The notes beneath the pieces are model-generated. The model did no database searches and was not told the origin of the DNA. It worked only from the letters and a program-made list of their open reading frames with translations. A DNA stretch of 64,000 bases from NCBI GenBank assembly GCA_020634515.1, contig JACKBL010000001.1:186001-250000 (forward strand). Reading direction: 5' to 3'. The translations under genes were made by a program, and so were the position numbers. Each line of letters starts with the position of its first letter. Position 1 is the first letter of the stretch. This DNA is from Ardenticatenales bacterium. GTDB lineage: Bacteria; Chloroflexota; Anaerolineae; Promineifilales; Promineifilaceae. Shown piece by piece: positions 24,021 to 32,268 of this stretch.

Positions 24021-27000
24021 TCAGCGATCAGAGACAAATGGGGAAACTGCCACCCGAAACCCGGAGTTGTCGTTGAAGTGGTTGAGCGGGGCGAGCCAGT
24101 AGCGGGCGGAGCAGCCGGTGTAGTTGACATAATACGCACCGCCACATATAAACATGTCTTTCCGGTTGCGCGGATCGGTCGTTTCATATTCCGGCGACAG
24201 GCGGTAGGGACGCAGTTTGCCGTAAAAACTGCGCGTCCATTCCCACACGTTGCCGCTTAAATCCAGGCAGCCCACCGGGCTGGCCCCGGCAGGGAAACTG
24301 CCCACCGCCGTCGTGTTGCCTATCCCTGCCGCTTCATCGTTGGCGCGGAAAAGACCCGCCGCGATCTCTGCCCGCGTGGGCGCGTCTCCCCAGGGATATT
24401 CCCGCAGGCTGAGGTCGCGGCCATCCCGCGCATTGGGGACCAGGGGCGGCGGCGCGTCCAGGACCGCCCCCAGGCCGCCTATGGTCGTCACGCGCGGCGC
24501 AGCGGGGATGTGCCGTCCGCCGCGGGCCCCCTTCTCCCACTCCGCTTCGTTGGGCAGGGTGACGCGGTAGCCAGGGGGCAGGTGAGGCTGCCAGCGCCGC
24601 TGCAGCCAGTCGCAAAAGGCCAGGGCGTCGTACCAGTTGACCCAAACCACCGGGCGATTTGCGCTACCGCGCAGAGAGTCCCTATCCGCCGAACTGTAGT
24701 CGCTGTCGGCAACGAACTCCTGGAACTGGGCTACGGTGACAGGGTATTGCGCCAGCCAGTACGGTTTGTCCAGGATGTCCAGCCAGCGTCCCTCGCTGCT
24801 TTGTTCGCTGTCCGCCATCCAGAAGGGACCTGCCGGCACGTAGCAAAAGCGCATTTCGTCGCACGTCAACACCCCTGGCCGGTCATCCCCCAATTCCGCC
24901 AGGATATCGCCAGCCCTGGCCCGGTCGCGCGGCGGCAATGCCCCCCGCGTCAAGATCGCTTTGTGCCACTCCTGGACCTGGTCCAGGGAGCGGCGGTAAA
25001 TCTTCGTTTCCTTTTTCAGCAAATCCGAGTCATGCAGCACCTGCCCCGCCAGGTAGACGCCCCACCACTGCGCCTCGGCGACCGGCTGCGCCTCCTGGGG
25101 CGCATCCTCCCGCTCATAAAGGTGATCCACCAACGTCCATTGAGACGCTGTCGGGGCTGAGTTGCCGGCGAGTAGAGCGGCCTCGCGCCAACGCGCCGGG
25201 TCCTGGCGCGCCAGGGCGGCGATGTTGCCGGGGAAATCCTCTTGATCCAACAGGTACATGGCCGCCAGGTATTCCTGAAAAGTGCGATGCGGAAAGCCAT
25301 AGACGCCCTCTCCCCGATCTTCCAGCAAACCCGCCCGATCCCGCACGTAATCGGCTATTTTCTGGTAGGGAATAGCGTCTCGTTTTTCTTTGGGAACCGC
25401 CTGGCGCAGGGCCGCGACCAGCTTTTCATGCGGGATGTCGGCGGTGGCTGCGGCAGCTTCTTCGGGCTGGTCGCGGTGGACTTCATAAGCCAGTTGGCTC
25501 AAAGCGCGGCGCAGCGCCAGCGTATCAATGCCCAGTTCCGTGAGCGCATTTGTTTCCTGCCCGTGCGGACGCCCCTTCTCATCCAGGATCAGCTTGGGAC
25601 GCTGCCACAAGTCCAGCAGCAGGTTGACGCTGTGGTCGTACAACTGCTCGCGCCGTTCCGGCAGCATGCCGCCGCCGCGCCAGCGATGCAGCGACACCAT
25701 CAGGGCCAGCAGCAGCGGTCGCGGGGCCAGTTCTTGCAGGTTGGAGTTCCGTTTCACCTGTTCTTTCAACTGGTTAGCGTACCTTCGCGCCTGTTCCTGA
25801 CCCAGGTTGGGGTCCAGCGGCCCGGCCACGGCATACCAGCGGTCAATGTAGCTCTCGATCTGCTCCGGGGTGAAATCCAGCAGCGAGGTCTGGCTGAAGC
25901 CCGGGAGATGCCAGGCCGGGTTCTGGTAGGCGTAGGGGCGCGAGGTGACCACCATGCGCACGCGGCTGAATTCGCGCGCAAACTGGAGAATGGCGTCCCG
26001 CAGTTGTTCGCGCCGCTGCTGCGCTTCGGGCACTTCGTCCAGCCCGTCCAGCAAGAGAATTCCCCCCTGCTGTTTCAGGTTTTCGGAGAGCGCCTGCGCG
26101 CAGCCTGCCAGCCCCGCGTTGTTCAGGCTGGTCGTGATGTAGGTCCACAGGCTTTGTTTCTGTGGCAGGCCTTTGGCGGCGTAGTCGCGCAGAACCACCA
26201 GGATGGGCAGCAAGGCCGGCAGTCGCCACCCGCGCTCAATCAGGCTTTCCAGGTTCGTTTCCGCGTCCTGCAAACCAGCCCCGCTGAGGCAAAGGGCCAG
26301 GTACTTGACCAGCGTAGATTTGCCGGAGCCGGGCTGCCCCAGCAGCACCAGCTTCTGATTCTCGGCCCGGCTGAGCGCGGCCAGGGATGGTTCACGCCCC
26401 TGGCGTTCTACGTCGCGTTGGTCGCGGAAAGCGCGCGACGCCATCTCTCGCTCCAGGGATGGCACGTCCAATTCGGTAAAAACGCTGTGCAAATTCAAGA
26501 TAGACGCGCCTAACTCTTGCGCCTTGGGGTCTATACTGGTCATGTGCAGTTGGGCGCATTTTTGCCACACGTAGGTGTAGTAGCTGTCAGGCCAGGTAGC
26601 CACCGTAGGAGCGGCATCTGGCGGCGGCTTGGGCGCTTCCCGCTTTGCTCTTTCCAGGTCTGTCTCCTGCTTCAGCCGCTCCCTTTCCAGTTCGCCCGTT
26701 TGCTGCAACTTAAATCGTTCCAGTTCCACCTCCAGTTTTCGTAACTCGGCCTCGTGTGTACGCTGATCCGCCTCGCGTTGGGCTTGCAGCCTTTCCTTAT
26801 CCAGTTCATGTCGGTTGTTGAGGACCGCGTACAGGATGAAGGCGACGAGGGCAACGGCGGGAATCGCCAGCAAAATGTCGGGCAGTTTGCCAGTTACCCT
26901 GGCAACTATGATGGCTGCGACCAGAATCAGGCCGCCGTAGCTGAGCAAGGGAGGGAGTTTGGCAAAAGCCTCAGTGAGGGTGGCAAGGGTGGGTTTCGGA

Positions 27001-27029
27001 TCAGGAGGGGAAGGCTCTGGTGCTGTCAT
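24021..27029 (-). CDS. DGR-diversified membrane NACHT NTPase with C-terminal FGE/C-type-lectin-fold domain
   Basis: This is a 1002-residue protein. Two membrane helices lie at about 30-71, then a charged coiled coil at 75-132. The NACHT/STAND NTPase follows: Walker A GQPGSGKS 231-238, Walker B ILLLDGLDE 324-332, sensor VTSRPYA 361-367, and the helical HRTFQEYLAA block at 581-590. Residues ~725-1002 form an FGE-sulfatase domain (MRFCYVPAGPFWM, WVNWYDALAFCDWL, LPNEAEWEKGARGG, LDLSGNVWEWTRS, GFRVAVS). Its last 27 residues are the DGR variable region: T971, Y977, W978, L979, A980, L982, H984, S989 and P997 sit at template adenines. It is likely a membrane-tethered sensor whose lectin-like surface is diversified; ligand and output are unknown. 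The ATG at 27029 has no ribosome site but lies just after TATAAT, so a nearly leaderless mRNA is possible. Confidence 0.9.
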   Translation of the reverse strand: MTAPEPSPPDPKPTLATLTEAFAKLPPLLSYGGLILVAAIIVARVTGKLPDILLAIPAVALVAFILYAVLNNRHELDKERLQAQREADQRTHEAELRKLEVELERFKLQQTGELERERLKQETDLERAKREAPKPPPDAAPTVATWPDSYYTYVWQKCAQLHMTSIDPKAQELGASILNLHSVFTELDVPSLEREMASRAFRDQRDVERQGREPSLAALSRAENQKLVLLGQPGSGKSTLVKYLALCLSGAGLQDAETNLESLIERGWRLPALLPILVVLRDYAAKGLPQKQSLWTYITTSLNNAGLAGCAQALSENLKQQGGILLLDGLDEVPEAQQRREQLRDAILQFAREFSRVRMVVTSRPYAYQNPAWHLPGFSQTSLLDFTPEQIESYIDRWYAVAGPLDPNLGQEQARRYANQLKEQVKRNSNLQELAPRPLLLALMVSLHRWRGGGMLPERREQLYDHSVNLLLDLWQRPKLILDEKGRPHGQETNALTELGIDTLALRRALSQLAYEVHRDQPEEAAAATADIPHEKLVAALRQAVPKEKRDAIPYQKIADYVRDRAGLLEDRGEGVYGFPHRTFQEYLAAMYLLDQEDFPGNIAALARQDPARWREAALLAGNSAPTASQWTLVDHLYEREDAPQEAQPVAEAQWWGVYLAGQVLHDSDLLKKETKIYRRSLDQVQEWHKAILTRGALPPRDRARAGDILAELGDDRPGVLTCDEMRFCYVPAGPFWMADSEQSSEGRWLDILDKPYWLAQYPVTVAQFQEFVADSDYSSADRDSLRGSANRPVVWVNWYDALAFCDWLQRRWQPHLPPGYRVTLPNEAEWEKGARGGRHIPAAPRVTTIGGLGAVLDAPPPLVPNARDGRDLSLREYPWGDAPTRAEIAAGLFRANDEAAGIGNTTAVGSFPAGASPVGCLDLSGNVWEWTRSFYGKLRPYRLSPEYETTDPRNRKDMFICGGAYYVNYTGCSARYWLAPLNHFNDNSGFRVAVSPFVSDR
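24041..24119 (-). other. DGR variable repeat (VR)
   Basis: The reverse complement aligns over 79 bases with TR at 22388-22466. Substitutions (TR to VR): four A to T at first or second codon positions giving Tyr, Trp, Leu and Leu, plus A to C changes giving Thr, Ala, His and Pro, and double changes giving Leu and Ser. The invariant 3' part GGGTTTCGGGTGGCAGTTTC is the probable initiation-of-mutagenic-homology segment. VR is inverted relative to TR and RT. Confidence 0.93.
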
Positions 27030-27069
27030 GGGGAGATTATAGCGCAGGAAGCGGGAAATGCAGGCGCGA

Positions 27070-27100
27070 GATGACAAAAGTTTGGCAAACTTTTGTCATC
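27070..27100. promoter_or_regulatory. 31-bp perfect palindrome upstream of the NACHT target gene
   Basis: GATGACAAAAGTTTG and its complement flank a single central G. It begins 41 bases upstream of the target ATG. A palindrome this long fits either a dimeric repressor operator or a hairpin terminator for read-through from outside. Confidence 0.6.
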
Positions 27101-27122
27101 TGACCGCCAGTGGAGGTTGGGG

Positions 27123-27157
27123 CAGATGGGTTCAATCTCGGAGATTGAACCCATCTC
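27123..27157. terminator. AGATGGGTTCAATCTC inverted repeat
   Basis: Sixteen-base perfect arms around one central base lie between the divergent NACHT and DtxR-FeoA genes. There is no T tract; it belongs in style to the other GGTTCA/TGAACC and GGACCAATC hairpins scattered in the window, so it may be a repeat element rather than a terminator. Confidence 0.5.
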
Positions 27158-27207
27158 GTCGCCACCTCATGTTCGCGGTTGACTTTTGCGTGGATTCCGT
27201 TTACCAT

Positions 27208-27240
27208 TTGGCGATATGGGAAATCTAAATTATAATTTAG
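27208..27240 (+). promoter_or_regulatory. Promoter with overlapping palindromic operator of the feo operon
   Basis: A -35 TTGGCG (27208-27213), 17-bp spacer and -10 TATAAT (27231-27236) fit a housekeeping sigma promoter. The perfect 16-bp palindrome CTAAATTATAATTTAG (27225-27240) covers the -10. Its CTAAAT/ATTTAG arms resemble DtxR/MntR-family boxes, and the first gene encodes such a regulator, so metal-dependent autorepression is the likely logic. Confidence 0.65.
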
Positions 27241-27264
27241 GTATATTGAAAGTGAGGTGCGTGT

Positions 27265-28350
27265 ATGCCTGATCCCGGATTATCACTACTGGTTTTTCTG
27301 GCGCTGATTGGTGTCAGCGCCATCCTCTTTTGGCCGCGGTGGGGTCAGTTCTGGCGCTGGCAACAGATGCGTCGCCTGACCACCCGTGTGTTGCACGAAG
27401 ATGCGCTCAAGCACTTGTATCGTTATCAACAGCATCAACGCCTGGCTACCGTGGAAAGCGTGGCGGGCGCATTGCAAATAAGCGGCAGCGCGGTCACGGA
27501 CCTGCTGGGCGACATGGTCGCGCACCAGTTGGTGACGATGGCCGGGGATACGGTCCACCTGACCGCGCGCGGGCAGCAGTACGCGCTGCACATTATCCGC
27601 GCCCACCGCCTCTATGAACGCTACCTGGCGGACCAGACAGGCTTCGCCGAACCGGAGTGGCACGACCGCGCCGAACAGCAGGAGCATTACCTGACGCCGG
27701 CGGACGTGGACGCGCTGGCATTGCGCCTGGGCAACCCCACGCACGACCCGCATGGCGACCCTATTCCTTCGGCCAGCGGCGCGTTTGTGCCGCACGGGGG
27801 CGTGCCATTGACCTCGCTGGACGTGGATACGCCCGCCCGCATCGTCCACCTGGAAGATGAACCGGACACCGTGTATGCCCAACTCGTCGCCGAAGATATT
27901 CACCCCGGCATGGAAATCCGCCTGCTGGAATCCACGGGGCAGCGCGTGCGCTTTTGGTGTGATGGCGACGAGCACCTTCTAGCGCCCATCGTGGCTGCCA
28001 ACATCTCCGTTGTGCCCCTGCCGCGGCCCTCCGCCGTGGAAGGGAGCGTGGGCGAACGCCTCTCGAACCTGGAGCCAGGGGAAAGCGCCATCGTCCTCGG
28101 TCTCACGCCTGCTTGCCGTGGCAACGAGCGCCGGCGCTTCATGGACCTGGGCATTCTTCCAGGCACGGTCATTCACGCGGAAATGCGTAGCCCCAGCGGT
28201 GACCCCATTGCCTTCCGCATCCGCGACACCCTCATTGCCCTGCGCCGCGAGCAGGCGGACCGCATCCGCATCACCCGCGAATCAACGGGCGACGACGACC
28301 AACCATCAACGGCCAACCACCAACGAACAATCATGCAGGAAACCTTATGA
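27265..28350 (+). CDS. Membrane-tethered DtxR-family metalloregulator with FeoA domain
   Basis: This is a 361-residue protein. A membrane helix at 6-23 precedes a winged helix (ATVESVAGALQISGSAVTDLLGDMVAHQLVTMAGDTVHLTARGQQYA, family pattern) and a DtxR dimer/metal domain (IIRAHRLYERYLADQTG, EWHDRAEQQEHYLTPADVDAL, LGNPTHDPHGDPIP). The last ~75 residues are an SH3-like FeoA domain (LEPGESAIVLGLTPACRGNERRRFMDLGILPGTVI). It probably senses Fe(II) and controls the following feoB genes. The N-terminal membrane anchor on a DtxR regulator is unusual. Its stop overlaps the next start (ATGA). Confidence 0.85.
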   Translation: MPDPGLSLLVFLALIGVSAILFWPRWGQFWRWQQMRRLTTRVLHEDALKHLYRYQQHQRLATVESVAGALQISGSAVTDLLGDMVAHQLVTMAGDTVHLTARGQQYALHIIRAHRLYERYLADQTGFAEPEWHDRAEQQEHYLTPADVDALALRLGNPTHDPHGDPIPSASGAFVPHGGVPLTSLDVDTPARIVHLEDEPDTVYAQLVAEDIHPGMEIRLLESTGQRVRFWCDGDEHLLAPIVAANISVVPLPRPSAVEGSVGERLSNLEPGESAIVLGLTPACRGNERRRFMDLGILPGTVIHAEMRSPSGDPIAFRIRDTLIALRREQADRIRITRESTGDDDQPSTANHQRTIMQETL

Positions 28351-29189
28351 ACCAACCCTATTCCCCCCCTGTTTCTGATGCCTGCGCCACCTGCCCCGTC
28401 CATCACGCCGCCAACCTGCGCAAGCTGGGTGTGAACATGGATGAGTGGGATTATGTGGTGGCCCTGGCGGGCAATCCCAATACGGGCAAAAGCACCGTTT
28501 TTAATGCCCTTACCGGGCTGCGCCAGCATACAGGCAACTGGCCGGGCAAGACCGTCACCCGCGCCGAGGGCGGCTTCATCTACGCTGACAAGCGATACAA
28601 AATCGTGGACTTGCCGGGGACATATTCCCTCCTCTCCACCAGCCTGGACGAAGAAGTGGCGCGCGATTTCATCCTCTTTGGGCAGCCGGATGTGACCATC
28701 ATCGTCGTGGATGCCACGCGCCTGGAGCGCAACCTGAACCTGGTGCTGCAAATCCTGGAGATCACCGACCGTGTCGTCGTTTGCCTGAACCTGATTGACG
28801 AAGCGCGACGCCACCATTTGCAGGTGGACGAGCGCAAACTGGCGCGTGACCTGGGCGTGCCGGTCGTGCCGACTGCCGCGCGCCAGGGCGAAGGGCTGCC
28901 GCTGCTGCTGCAAATGATCGACGAAGTGGCTTCCGGGAAAACCATTTGCCGTCCGCGTCGTATCCAAAAGCAGCCGCCGCAGTTGAAACGGGCGCTCAAC
29001 GAACTGGTGGAAAAAATCGAAATCGCTTTTCCGGGCCTGCCCAATGCGCGTTGGGTGGCGCTGCGCCTGCTGGACGGGGACGAGCGCATCGCGGACGCCG
29101 TGCGGCGGGGCGAGTTGGGCGACCTGACTCGCAGCGCGCCGGAGACAGCCAATCCTGACCTGAGCATTCCCCTGGAGGTGGCTGTATGA
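28347..29189 (+). CDS. feoB: Ferrous iron transporter FeoB, separate GTPase component
   Basis: This is a 280-residue soluble G domain: G1 GNPNTGKS, G2 in the NWPGKTVTRAEG region, G3 DLPGTYSL, G4 NLIDE and a helical insertion domain. FeoB is normally a single ~700-residue protein; here the stop codon comes after the GTPase part and the membrane part starts in an overlapping ATGA. The N-terminus carries a C-x2-C-x2-HH cluster (CATCPVHH) that could bind metal. Translational coupling should keep the two halves in equal amounts. Confidence 0.88.
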   Translation: MNQPYSPPVSDACATCPVHHAANLRKLGVNMDEWDYVVALAGNPNTGKSTVFNALTGLRQHTGNWPGKTVTRAEGGFIYADKRYKIVDLPGTYSLLSTSLDEEVARDFILFGQPDVTIIVVDATRLERNLNLVLQILEITDRVVVCLNLIDEARRHHLQVDERKLARDLGVPVVPTAARQGEGLPLLLQMIDEVASGKTICRPRRIQKQPPQLKRALNELVEKIEIAFPGLPNARWVALRLLDGDERIADAVRRGELGDLTRSAPETANPDLSIPLEVAV

Positions 29190-30622
29190 ATAACCAATCC
29201 ACCCTGATTCCGAACGACATTTTGAACACGGCGGAGCAGTGGCGCTGGCAGATTGGCAACACGTTCCACGAGCAGTTGATGGAAGCTATCTACACCGAGG
29301 CCACGGAAATCGCCGATGCCGCCGTCACCCGCCCGGACAGCCGCCCCCGTTTCGACCTGGATCGGACGATAGACCGACTGGTGACCAGTCGTCGTTGGGG
29401 TTTCCCTATGATGATTGCGCTGTTCACGCTGGTTTTTTGGCTGACTATTTCCGGCGCGAACGTGCCTTCCAATTTCCTCTCCAAGATTCTGATCGACACG
29501 GTTCATCCCTGGTTGAAAGAGGGCGCGGCGCTGGTGGGACTACCCTGGTGGCTGAGTGGCTTGCTGATTGATGGCATGTACCTGGCGACGGCCTGGGTGG
29601 TGAGCGTGATGCTGCCGCCGATGGCGATTTTCTTCCCGCTGTTTACGCTGCTGGAGGATTTTGGTTATTTGCCGCGTGTGGCGTTTAATCTGGACAATGT
29701 TTTCAAAAAGGCGGGGGCGCACGGTAAGCAGTCGTTGAGCATGATGATGGGGTTTGGTTGTAATGCGGCGGGGGTGGTGGCGACGCGGGTGATTGATAGC
29801 CCGCGAGAGCGATTGATTGCCATTATCACGAATAATTTCGCGCTGTGTAATGGACGCTGGCCGACGCAGATTTTGATTGCGACGTTGTTTATTGGCGGAT
29901 TAGTGCCGGCATATCTCGCGGGGTTCATTTCCGCATTGGCCGTCGTCGGCATCGCTATGCTGGGCGTTCTCTTCACCTTCGGCGTCTCCTGGGCGTTGTC
30001 GCGCACCATGTTGCAAGGAGAAGTCTCCACCTTTAGCCTGGAACTACCCCCCTACCGCCCACCGCGCATCTGGCAGACCATCTATACGTCCTTTATTGAC
30101 CGCACTATCTACGTTTTGTGGCGGGCCATTGTCTTCGCCATGCCCGCCGGGGCCGTGATCTGGCTGGTTGCCAACATCCACATTGGTAGCGTCAGTCTGG
30201 CGGAATATGTCATTAACGCGCTGAATCCGGTTGGCGTGCTACTCGGCCTGAATGGCGTCATTTTGCTGGCCTATGTGGTGGCGATTCCGGCCAATGAGAT
30301 TGTCATCCCCACGGTGTTGATGCTCACGGTGTTGGTGACGGGGGCGCAAAATCTGGGCGCGGGGGCGGGGGTGATGTTTGATATGCAGTCGAATGCCGGC
30401 ATGATGAATCTTCTCCAGGCCGGCGGGTGGACACTGCTCACGGCCGTGAACCTGATGCTGTTCAGCCTGCTGCACAACCCATGCAGCACCACGATTTACA
30501 CGATTTACAAGGAGACGGGCAGCGCCAAATGGACGGCCGTGGCCGCGCTGCTGCCGTTGCTGATTGGCTTTGTGGTGACGTTTCTGGTGGCGCAGGTGTG
30601 GCGGTTGGTTGCCGGCATTTAG
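29186..30622 (+). CDS. feoB: Ferrous iron transporter FeoB, separate membrane component
   Basis: This is a 478-residue permease with two Gate motifs: GFGCNAAGVVATRVIDSPRERLIAIITNNFALCNGR and the second half around NEIVIPTVLMLTVLVTGA and HNPCSTTIYTIYKETGSAKW. About eight membrane helices are visible. Together with the upstream GTPase it imports Fe(II). Residues 1-70 form a soluble linker that would normally join the G domain. The split is exact at the domain border, so it is not a random frameshift. Confidence 0.88.
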   Translation: MNNQSTLIPNDILNTAEQWRWQIGNTFHEQLMEAIYTEATEIADAAVTRPDSRPRFDLDRTIDRLVTSRRWGFPMMIALFTLVFWLTISGANVPSNFLSKILIDTVHPWLKEGAALVGLPWWLSGLLIDGMYLATAWVVSVMLPPMAIFFPLFTLLEDFGYLPRVAFNLDNVFKKAGAHGKQSLSMMMGFGCNAAGVVATRVIDSPRERLIAIITNNFALCNGRWPTQILIATLFIGGLVPAYLAGFISALAVVGIAMLGVLFTFGVSWALSRTMLQGEVSTFSLELPPYRPPRIWQTIYTSFIDRTIYVLWRAIVFAMPAGAVIWLVANIHIGSVSLAEYVINALNPVGVLLGLNGVILLAYVVAIPANEIVIPTVLMLTVLVTGAQNLGAGAGVMFDMQSNAGMMNLLQAGGWTLLTAVNLMLFSLLHNPCSTTIYTIYKETGSAKWTAVAALLPLLIGFVVTFLVAQVWRLVAGI

Positions 30623-30628
30623 TGTTAG

Positions 30629-30664
30629 TGTCAAGATTGGTTCATTCCTGGAGAATGAACCAAT
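30629..30664. terminator. Hairpin between feoB and the rRNA methyltransferase
   Basis: AGATTGGTTCATTC...GAATGAACCAATCT gives a 14-bp stem between two convergent genes; it probably ends both transcripts. It shares the TTGGTTCA style of other hairpin repeats here. Confidence 0.6.
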
Positions 30665-31930
30665 CTAAACAGCGCGCGCGAAGAGGCATTTGAGGTACGC
30701 GCCTTCAGGGAAGCTGATGGGATGATCGAGGGGATGGGTGGTACGATCAACTTCTTGTAGTCGTTTGCCGGCCAGGGAGGCGCCTTCGTCAACGGCCGCC
30801 CAAAAGGCAGATGCCGGCACACGGCTGGAACAAGAAGCGCTCACCAAAATGCCAGATGCCGGCAACAAAGCAGCCCCCAACTGCGCCAGACGACGGTAAG
30901 CGGCCAGCGCCCCCGCCACATCCGCCTGCCGCTGCGCGAATGCCGGCGGGTCCAATATCACCATGTCAAAGACACGACCTGCCGCCCCCAATTCCCCCAA
31001 GACCGCAAACGCATCCCCCACCAGCATCTCATGCCGCGCCCGCGCCACGGTCAGCGTATCCTGATTACGGGCAAAATTCGCCTCCGCCCCCGCCAGCGCC
31101 AATGGATTCAGGTCCACGCTCACCACCCGCCGCGCCCCCCCACGCGCCGCATACAGCGAAAATCCCCCCGTGTATGCAAACACATTCAGCACATCCCGCC
31201 CCGCCGCCAGCGCCTCCACGCGGGCACGGTTCTCCCGTTGGTCCAAATAAAAGCCCGTCTTATGCCCCTGGCGCACATCCGCGGCAAAAAGCAACCCATT
31301 TTCGCGGAAAACCACCTCGCCCACATCCGCCTGGCCGTGCAAAACCTGTCCGTCTTGCAGGCCAAAAAGAGCCGCCGACTGCGCCTGCACGGCACGGCTG
31401 AGACGCAACACCACCCGCGTCCGCGGAAAATGCGCCAACAACGCGGGAATGACCACCCGCAGATGGCGCACCCAACCCGCCGCGTATAGCTTCAACACCA
31501 GCGTCTGCGCATAACGATCCACCACCAGGCCGGGTAGGCCATCGTTTTCGCCATGAATCAGGCGGTAGCCCGTTGTTTGCGCAGAGGCGAGCGGGGCGCG
31601 GTGGGCAATGGCCGCCGCCACGCGCCGCGCAAACCAGTCACCGTCAATCGGCGCGGATTGCCCTGCTTGCAGCACGCGCACGCGCAGCGGCGAAGCCGGA
31701 TCGTACAGTCCGATTGCCAGAAAGCGCCGTTTGCGATCAAAAATCACGGCCAGGTCCCCCGCTTCACCGACGAAGCTGACTTGCCGAATACTCTGGTCAA
31801 ATACCCAGGGATGCCCGTGGCGTACCGCGCGTTCCGCCGCCGGATGCAGATGGACGGCCAGGCGGCGTTCGTTTGGCGCGGGCACATGCGCCAGCGCCGA
31901 GGTGTACATAATCGTGATGTGGTTCATCAT
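30665..31930 (-). CDS. Class I SAM-dependent rRNA (cytosine-C5) methyltransferase, RlmI type
   Basis: This is a 421-residue protein with an N-terminal PUA domain (HPWVFDQSIRQVSFVGEAGDLAVIFDRKRRFLAIGLYDP) and a central EEHEE-like region. The Rossmann methyltransferase has KTGFYLDQRENRARVEAL, VLNVFAYTGGFSLYAARGGARRVVSVDLN and DMVILDPPAFAQ. It likely methylates 23S rRNA in the way of RlmI; the exact site is inferred. ATG codons at 31930 and 31927 compete and no clear ribosome site is seen. Confidence 0.85.
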   Translation of the reverse strand: MMNHITIMYTSALAHVPAPNERRLAVHLHPAAERAVRHGHPWVFDQSIRQVSFVGEAGDLAVIFDRKRRFLAIGLYDPASPLRVRVLQAGQSAPIDGDWFARRVAAAIAHRAPLASAQTTGYRLIHGENDGLPGLVVDRYAQTLVLKLYAAGWVRHLRVVIPALLAHFPRTRVVLRLSRAVQAQSAALFGLQDGQVLHGQADVGEVVFRENGLLFAADVRQGHKTGFYLDQRENRARVEALAAGRDVLNVFAYTGGFSLYAARGGARRVVSVDLNPLALAGAEANFARNQDTLTVARARHEMLVGDAFAVLGELGAAGRVFDMVILDPPAFAQRQADVAGALAAYRRLAQLGAALLPASGILVSASCSSRVPASAFWAAVDEGASLAGKRLQEVDRTTHPLDHPISFPEGAYLKCLFARAV

Positions 31931-32268
31931 AGCAGAGCGTGAAGTGTAGCCAATTCGTTAACCGCGGCCTGTTTCCCGTTGATTGTTGACTGTTGCCTTC
32001 ATGCCAACCAGCCGTGGACAGGTATTGTATACCGTTCTGCCTCCCCGCCGCACGCAAAATTCCGTTTGCGGGCTGGACTATCCATACGATACAATCTCCT
32101 TCTGGATTGTTGCCAGGAAGCTGCATGGGTACAGCACGCTACGCTTCTGAGACTAACCCAATAAATCCGTGGCAGTGGGATGCGCGTCTTCCGTGCATGA
32201 CCGTCCAACAATGCTACGCATAGATGAGAATTCGTCTAGCTCGGGCGGAAACCGTCCGCTCTATTTCT
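31931..32268. other. Divergent intergenic region
   Basis: This lies between the methyltransferase and thrB. It must hold both promoters; I see GGTAT...ATACC arms near 32022 but no certain motif and no gene. Confidence 0.35.

Noticed and set aside
24021..24860. Active sulfatase-modifying formylglycine-generating enzyme
   Set aside because: There is no sulfatase nearby, the domain is fused to a NACHT protein and its C-terminus is a DGR variable region, so it more likely serves as a binding fold.
25242..26513. 423-codon + strand frame opposite the NACHT gene
   Set aside because: It is an antisense shadow of clear NACHT motifs on the other strand.
28340..29190. Frameshifted feoB pseudogene
   Set aside because: The break is at the domain border with an ATGA overlap and both parts keep all key motifs, so a true gene split is more likely than damage.
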